64,000 nt of DNA, from positions 682,001-746,000 of the forward strand of contig NZ_CP062182.1 of NCBI RefSeq assembly GCF_022700675.1. Direction: 5' to 3'. A program made the translations under genes and the position numbers. This document shows positions 60,185 through 64,000 of the stretch, one piece after another. This stretch comes from Acinetobacter sp. ASP199 (GTDB lineage: Bacteria > Pseudomonadota > Gammaproteobacteria > Pseudomonadales > Moraxellaceae). The notes beneath the pieces were generated by a model that worked only from the letters and a program-made list of their open reading frames with translations, made no database searches and was not told the origin of the DNA. Each line of letters opens with the position of its first letter. Positions within the stretch are counted from its first letter, which is position 1.

Positions 60185-60340
60185 TCACGATAGATACAGG
60201 CAGCCTTTATACAGTAGGAAAACACCAATTACCCCGGCCACCGCATTGATGATAGAAATGGGGTTTCCGACCGATTGAGGTATTTTCAAAGTAGCGGTCT
60301 GTAATCAGCGCAAATGAAAAAGCAAGGCATATTGTCGACT
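60185..60340 (-). pseudogene. Decayed gene remnant encoding a membrane segment
   Basis: On the minus strand a fragment reads LAFSFALITDRYFENTSIG, then shifts frame and continues with NPISIINAVAGVIGVFLLYKG to a stop at about 60185. The second part looks like the last membrane helix of a permease. The frame shift lies near 60262-60270. No start codon or binding site belongs to it. The family is unrecognised and the call rests on a good-looking hydrophobic peptide only. Confidence 0.35.
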
Positions 60341-60587
60341 TGGACCTCGACAACTTTATAAACATTTTAGTGGCTTAGAACAGCTACAAAGCACTTTATA
60401 AAATGTGCAGCAGATCAAGAAATACCTGCTATTACAATTCGAAGAATAAAAACACAATAAAGAAACTGGCGTTTTGCCAGCTTAGGTCGAATATAGAATG
60501 CACAGATAAATTTGTTTAGCCACTCAAAAGCGTAAAGCATGGCTAAACAAATGCGTCATCTCTTAATCTCTACGCAGAGGTGAGATC

Positions 60588-61070
60588 ATGAATATTGCAA
60601 AAAATACCATCTGCCTTTGGTACGATCACGATGCTGAAGAGGCTGCACGGTTTTATGCGCAAACCTTTCCAGGCTCGTCAGTAGAGGCAATAGTCCTTGC
60701 CCCTGGAGATTATCCGTCAGGAAAAAAGGGAGATGTCATTACAGTCAATTTTACGGTATTGGGTATTCCATGTATTGGTTTAAATGGTGGACCAGAATTT
60801 AAGCATAATGAAGCTTTTTCCTTTCAAGTGGCCACACAAAATCAGGAAGAAACGGACCGATACTGGAATGCGATTGTGAACAATAATGGGCAAGAAAGTG
60901 AATGCGGCTGGTGTAAGGATAAATGGGGAGTTTCCTGGCAGATTATCCCCATGGCTTTACTTGAAGCATCTTACAGTTCAGATCCTGCAGTAGCAAAAAG
61001 GGTATTTGATGCCATGCTTAAAATGAAGAAAATTGATGTAGCAATAATTCAGGCAGCGGTTCGTGGTTAA
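60588..61070 (+). CDS. PhnB-like VOC-family protein
   Basis: A 160-residue VOC/glyoxalase-like protein of the PhnB (3-demethylubiquinone-9 3-methyltransferase-like, PF06983) group. The first block is TICLWYDHDAEEAARFYAQTFPGSS, followed by GDVITVNFTVLGIPCIGLNGG, CGWCKDKWGVSWQIIP and AAVRG at the end. Binding site AGAGGTGAG precedes the ATG. Function is unknown in this group. It stands alone in a low-gene-density area. Confidence 0.88.
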   Translation: MNIAKNTICLWYDHDAEEAARFYAQTFPGSSVEAIVLAPGDYPSGKKGDVITVNFTVLGIPCIGLNGGPEFKHNEAFSFQVATQNQEETDRYWNAIVNNNGQESECGWCKDKWGVSWQIIPMALLEASYSSDPAVAKRVFDAMLKMKKIDVAIIQAAVRG

Positions 61071-61237
61071 GTTATGTGGACTGATACAGCTTATATATCT
61101 GATGTTTCCGATGAAGCGAGTCACTTTATGAATAGACATAGATTGAGCTAAATTTTAAAAATCTCGCGCTTTTTATTTGTACCGACTCAGATTTAAACTT
61201 TAATGAATTGTCAGCTTGAGTTAAACAATACTTTTAT

Positions 61238-61270
61238 AAAAAAGCCCTTGGATTTTTAGAGCCAAGGGTT
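61238..61270 (-). terminator. Orphan leftward terminator-like hairpin before bioB
   Basis: CCCTTGG (61245-61251) pairs with CCAAGGG (61262-61268). On the minus strand the stem is followed by six T. It lies in the 506-base spacer between the VOC gene and bioB where no minus-strand gene is seen. It may also end the upstream gene weakly on the plus strand. Confidence 0.45.
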
Positions 61271-61575
61271 CTAAATTTTCTGCCATAAGCTTGGTTTTAC
61301 TGGCTTTTGGGAGCTTGATAGTGAGTAAGTTGCAAATTCATTATTAATCTTTATCAAGACAGAAATTGAGAATTTTATTTATAATTTTTATATATAAATA
61401 ATAAGGATTAAAGCAGCTTAAATCATAAAATCTTGCAGCATACAATTGTAATTGATTGAAAAGCTCAGCTTATAAATTAGCGCCATTCCTTCAAATTTTG
61501 ATAGAAAAGGCTAAACCATTTTTTAAAAAACCGCGTATTATTTCTGCATTCTTTTTTAACATTGATGTTGAGACT

Positions 61576-62565
61576 ATGATTCGCAATGACTGGACGCGTG
61601 ACGAGATTCAGGCACTTTATGATCAACCACTGATGGATCTGCTATTTCAGGCACAGCAAATTCACCGTGAGCATTTTGATGCCAATACCGTACAGGTCAG
61701 CACCTTGCTCTCTATTAAAACCGGTCGTTGTCCGGAAGACTGTAAATACTGTTCCCAGTCTGCCCATTACGATACTGATCTGGAAATTGAAAAAAGAGTA
61801 GAGGTACAAAAAGCCATTGCTGAAGCAAAGCAGGCGAAAGAATCAGGATCGACCCGTTTCTGTATGGGCGCAGCATGGCGGAATCCGCATGAGCGCGATA
61901 TGCCTTATGTACTGGAACTGATTCAGGAAGTAAAAAAACTGGGTATGGAAACCTGCATGACCTTAGGGATGTTGAATGCTTCCCAGGCTGAACGTTTAAA
62001 AGATGCTGGTCTGGACTATTACAATCATAACCTCGACACTTCGCGTGAATACTATGCCAATGTCATCAGTACCCGAACTTTTGACGATCGTTTAAATACT
62101 TTGGACCATGTTCGCTCAGCTGGGATCAATGTATGTAGTGGCGGGATTGTCGGTTTAGGTGAAGGTAAACAGGATCGTGTGGGATTATTGTTTGAACTGG
62201 CGACTATGCCAATTCATCCGGAATCGGTGCCAATCAATATGCTGGTGCCAATCGAAGGAACACCGCTCGCCGATGTGGAAAAACTGGATGTGATTGACTG
62301 GATTCGGACGATTGCCGTAGCACGTATCATCATGCCAAAAAGCTATATTCGTTTGTCTGCAGGCCGTGAATCTCTATCTGATTCGGATCAGGCCCTAGCA
62401 TTCATGGCAGGTGCTAACTCCTTATTCTCCGGTGATAAATTGTTGACTGCACCGAATAGTGGTGAAGGCAAGGACAAAGCCCTGTTTGCCAAGCTGGGAT
62501 TAAAAGCCGAAGCACCGAAGAAAACTGGTCGTGAGCTCGCTATGGATGCCATGCAGCCTGCTTAA
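61576..62565 (+). CDS. bioB: Biotin synthase
   Basis: A 329-residue radical SAM enzyme that inserts sulfur into dethiobiotin. The radical SAM cysteines are CPEDCKYC and the second Fe-S cluster ligands include FCMGAAW and [10 protein letters not shown], with [10 protein letters not shown]. It ends with [17 protein letters not shown] 61576 gives [15 protein letters not shown], the usual N-terminus; a longer frame from TTG 61456 exists but its added residues are not family-like. A terminator follows at about 62584-62618. Confidence 0.96.
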   Translation: MIRNDWTRDEIQALYDQPLMDLLFQAQQIHREHFDANTVQVSTLLSIKTGRCPEDCKYCSQSAHYDTDLEIEKRVEVQKAIAEAKQAKESGSTRFCMGAAWRNPHERDMPYVLELIQEVKKLGMETCMTLGMLNASQAERLKDAGLDYYNHNLDTSREYYANVISTRTFDDRLNTLDHVRSAGINVCSGGIVGLGEGKQDRVGLLFELATMPIHPESVPINMLVPIEGTPLADVEKLDVIDWIRTIAVARIIMPKSYIRLSAGRESLSDSDQALAFMAGANSLFSGDKLLTAPNSGEGKDKALFAKLGLKAEAPKKTGRELAMDAMQPA

Positions 62566-62583
62566 ATTTTGCAGCTGTATATC

Positions 62584-62618
62584 AGGGATCATTTCGAAAG
62601 AAATCGGTCCCTTTTTTA
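62584..62618 (+). terminator. Terminator of bioB
   Basis: AGGGATCATTTC-GAAA-GAAATCGGTCCCT pairs with mismatches around a GAAA loop and ends in six T. Confidence 0.8.
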
Positions 62619-62656
62619 TTGAATAGATGACAACAAAAAAATAGGGAACAGGATTG

Positions 62657-63394
62657 ATGAAAATTCTGCTCATCAGTGGCTGGGGACTGGGTACTCAGGT
62701 GCTGAATGAATTTGTACAGCAGCTAGAACAGCAGTTAACACTACAGCATCAGATCGAAGTCTGGGATATCTTTGACCCGAATAATGCAGCAATACTGGCA
62801 GAAAAAGTACAGGCTGCAGCCGATAAAGATCTACTGATCGGCTGGTCACTTGGAGGACAACTCGCCTTGTTATTGGCTCATGAAATCTATCAGCAGCTAC
62901 AAATAGCCAAGCCCGTAATTGCCTGTATGTCCAATCCTTGCTTTGTGGCGCAAGAAAACTGGCCTCATGCTATGCCCAAAGTGCAGTATGAGCAGTTTAA
63001 ACATGCGGTGATGTCACAACCTCAACAGGCTCTGCAACGCTTCTGTACATTGGTAACTTTAGGTTCAGCTGCGCCACGGGAACGGGCAAAATATTTACAG
63101 GAGCACTTGGTAAATATTGATTTATCCTATCAGCAGGCTCATCTCTATCTTTTAGAACAATTGAATTTGGTAGAGATCTTAAAAAGCTATCCGGGCAAGA
63201 TGCTATTTATAAATTCTAAAAAAGATATGCTAGTTCCCTGCAAAGTTATACAAAATATTGCAGATATAAAAGCAGGAAATCTGAACTTTGTAAAAATTAC
63301 GGCTGCGCATGATGCCATCCTGTTCGATACCAGTTTGGTCATTGAGCCAATCTTGCAATTTTTACCAGATCTTTATGAATCAAAAAACATCTGA
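62657..63394 (+). CDS. Alpha/beta hydrolase, BioH-like
   Basis: A 245-residue alpha/beta hydrolase with the nucleophile elbow GWSLGGQ (Ser), the N-terminal LLISGWGLGTQ oxyanion-type motif, the Asp region FINSKKDMLVPC and the His of AAHDAILFD. Its place between bioB and bioA suggests pimeloyl-ACP methyl ester carboxylesterase activity (BioH role), releasing pimeloyl-ACP. The fit to BioH is in layout and length, not proven. Start ATG 62657 follows CAGGATTG. Confidence 0.7.
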   Translation: MKILLISGWGLGTQVLNEFVQQLEQQLTLQHQIEVWDIFDPNNAAILAEKVQAAADKDLLIGWSLGGQLALLLAHEIYQQLQIAKPVIACMSNPCFVAQENWPHAMPKVQYEQFKHAVMSQPQQALQRFCTLVTLGSAAPRERAKYLQEHLVNIDLSYQQAHLYLLEQLNLVEILKSYPGKMLFINSKKDMLVPCKVIQNIADIKAGNLNFVKITAAHDAILFDTSLVIEPILQFLPDLYESKNI

Positions 63395-63466
63395 ATCTCC
63401 ACTGGATGTTCATTTCAGAATTAAACCGTTAAGATCAGGACAGCGCTATTGTTTAGGTTATTTTCC

Positions 63467-64000
63467 GTGCACGATTCTTTTGATCAGCAGCATATCTGGC
63501 ATCCATATACTTCCATGACCCATCCCTTGCCTTGTTACAAGGTGAGGGCGGCACATGGTGCTGTAATTGAGCTGGAAGATGGCACGCAGCTGATTGATGG
63601 GATGTCATCCTGGTGGTGCACGATTCATGGTTATAACCATCCAGAGCTGAATCAGGCGGTGCAGACCCAGTTGCAATCCATGTCACATGTCATGTTTGGT
63701 GGCCTAACCCATCAGCCGGCGATTGATCTGGCCAAACTGCTGATCGAAATTACTCCAGAGCCGCTGGATCGGATTTTCTATGCCGATTCTGGTTCGGTGG
63801 CTGTGGAAGTAGCCTTAAAAATGGCAGTGCAATACTGGCATGCCCGTGATCAGGCACAGAAAAGCAATTTTGTGACTACACGTTCCGGCTATCATGGTGA
63901 TACTTGGAATGCCATGTCAGTCTGCGATCCAGTGACGGGTATGCACCAGATCTTTGGTTCCAGTCTGCCGAACCGTTATTTTGTTCCGGCACCACAAAGT
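63467..64000 (+). CDS. bioA: Adenosylmethionine--8-amino-7-oxononanoate aminotransferase (5' part)
   Basis: The frame is open from GTG 63467 to the right edge (178 codons). It encodes a class III PLP aminotransferase: [69 protein letters not shown] and [17 protein letters not shown]. This is BioA, which makes 7,8-diaminopelargonate using S-adenosylmethionine. The GTG start has AGG 10 bases upstream; the real start could be a few codons earlier. The catalytic lysine lies outside the window. It follows the BioH-like gene by 72 bases. Confidence 0.93.
   Translation, partial: MHDSFDQQHIWHPYTSMTHPLPCYKVRAAHGAVIELEDGTQLIDGMSSWWCTIHGYNHPELNQAVQTQLQSMSHVMFGGLTHQPAIDLAKLLIEITPEPLDRIFYADSGSVAVEVALKMAVQYWHARDQAQKSNFVTTRSGYHGDTWNAMSVCDPVTGMHQIFGSSLPNRYFVPAPQS

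Overview
The window is a chromosomal segment of an Acinetobacter species (Moraxellaceae). This rests on the str operon ending in a 396-residue EF-Tu, the minCDE, pilT-pilU, bamE-fur and bioB neighbourhoods, an ABZJ_00895-like membrane protein, moderate-to-low GC and Acinetobacter-like protein sequences. The species cannot be fixed from the sequence alone.

Layout. 0-5.5 kb: end of an EcsC-like protein gene that runs off the left edge, then the str operon (rpsL, rpsG, fusA, tuf) with a consensus promoter, a leader hairpin and folded intergenic RNAs. 5.5-10 kb: a metal-dependent hydrolase, rimI, the N-degron transferases bpt and aat, and trxB. 10-18 kb: ftsK, a PA4642-like protein, a hairpin-repeat region, minC-minD-minE, a voltage-sensor-like membrane protein and a PlsC-type acyltransferase. 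18-31 kb: an OmpA-like lipoprotein, rep, dut, an algC-type mutase with argB, a class II glutamine amidotransferase, a bacteriohemerythrin, an SNF-like membrane protein overlapping rnfH, bamE and fur (divergent), and pilT-pilU. 31-44 kb: a PLP-binding protein, an acyltransferase-3 protein, sbcD-sbcC (a very glutamine-rich SbcC), an ABZJ_00895-like protein, a TIGR01777 epimerase, thiO, hemB, a hotdog thioesterase and glpK.

44.2-50.2 kb: the tmRNA gene ssrA, followed by what looks like a decayed genomic island. Its 3' end (44556-44588) recurs imperfectly at 50171-50203, 27 of 33 bases matching. Just inside the left copy is an integrase cut to its N-terminal part. The cargo is an OprD-type porin, a Tat-exported PhoD phosphatase, a secreted PAP2-type acid phosphatase and a Fic protein. 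The first three look like a phosphate-scavenging set. A 22-base IS3-type terminal sequence cuts the integrase and recurs at 55632-55653, outside the island.

50.6-59.7 kb: a tyrosine catabolism cluster: hpd, an AroP-type permease, tyrB, an IclR regulator, fahA, maiA, a VOC-family protein and a CoA transferase pair for the acetoacetate end product. The usual cupin-type homogentisate 1,2-dioxygenase is absent, and the VOC protein is a candidate substitute. 60-64 kb: a decayed gene remnant, a PhnB-like VOC protein, bioB, a BioH-like hydrolase and the 5' part of bioA, which runs off the right edge.

The best leads for something undescribed are the VOC protein in the homogentisate pathway, the branched RNA between rpsG and fusA, the pore-less voltage-sensor-like protein, the hairpin-repeat family at 5.6 and 13.8 kb, and the ssrA island. 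No CRISPR array, intact insertion sequence, tRNA, rRNA or replication origin was seen.
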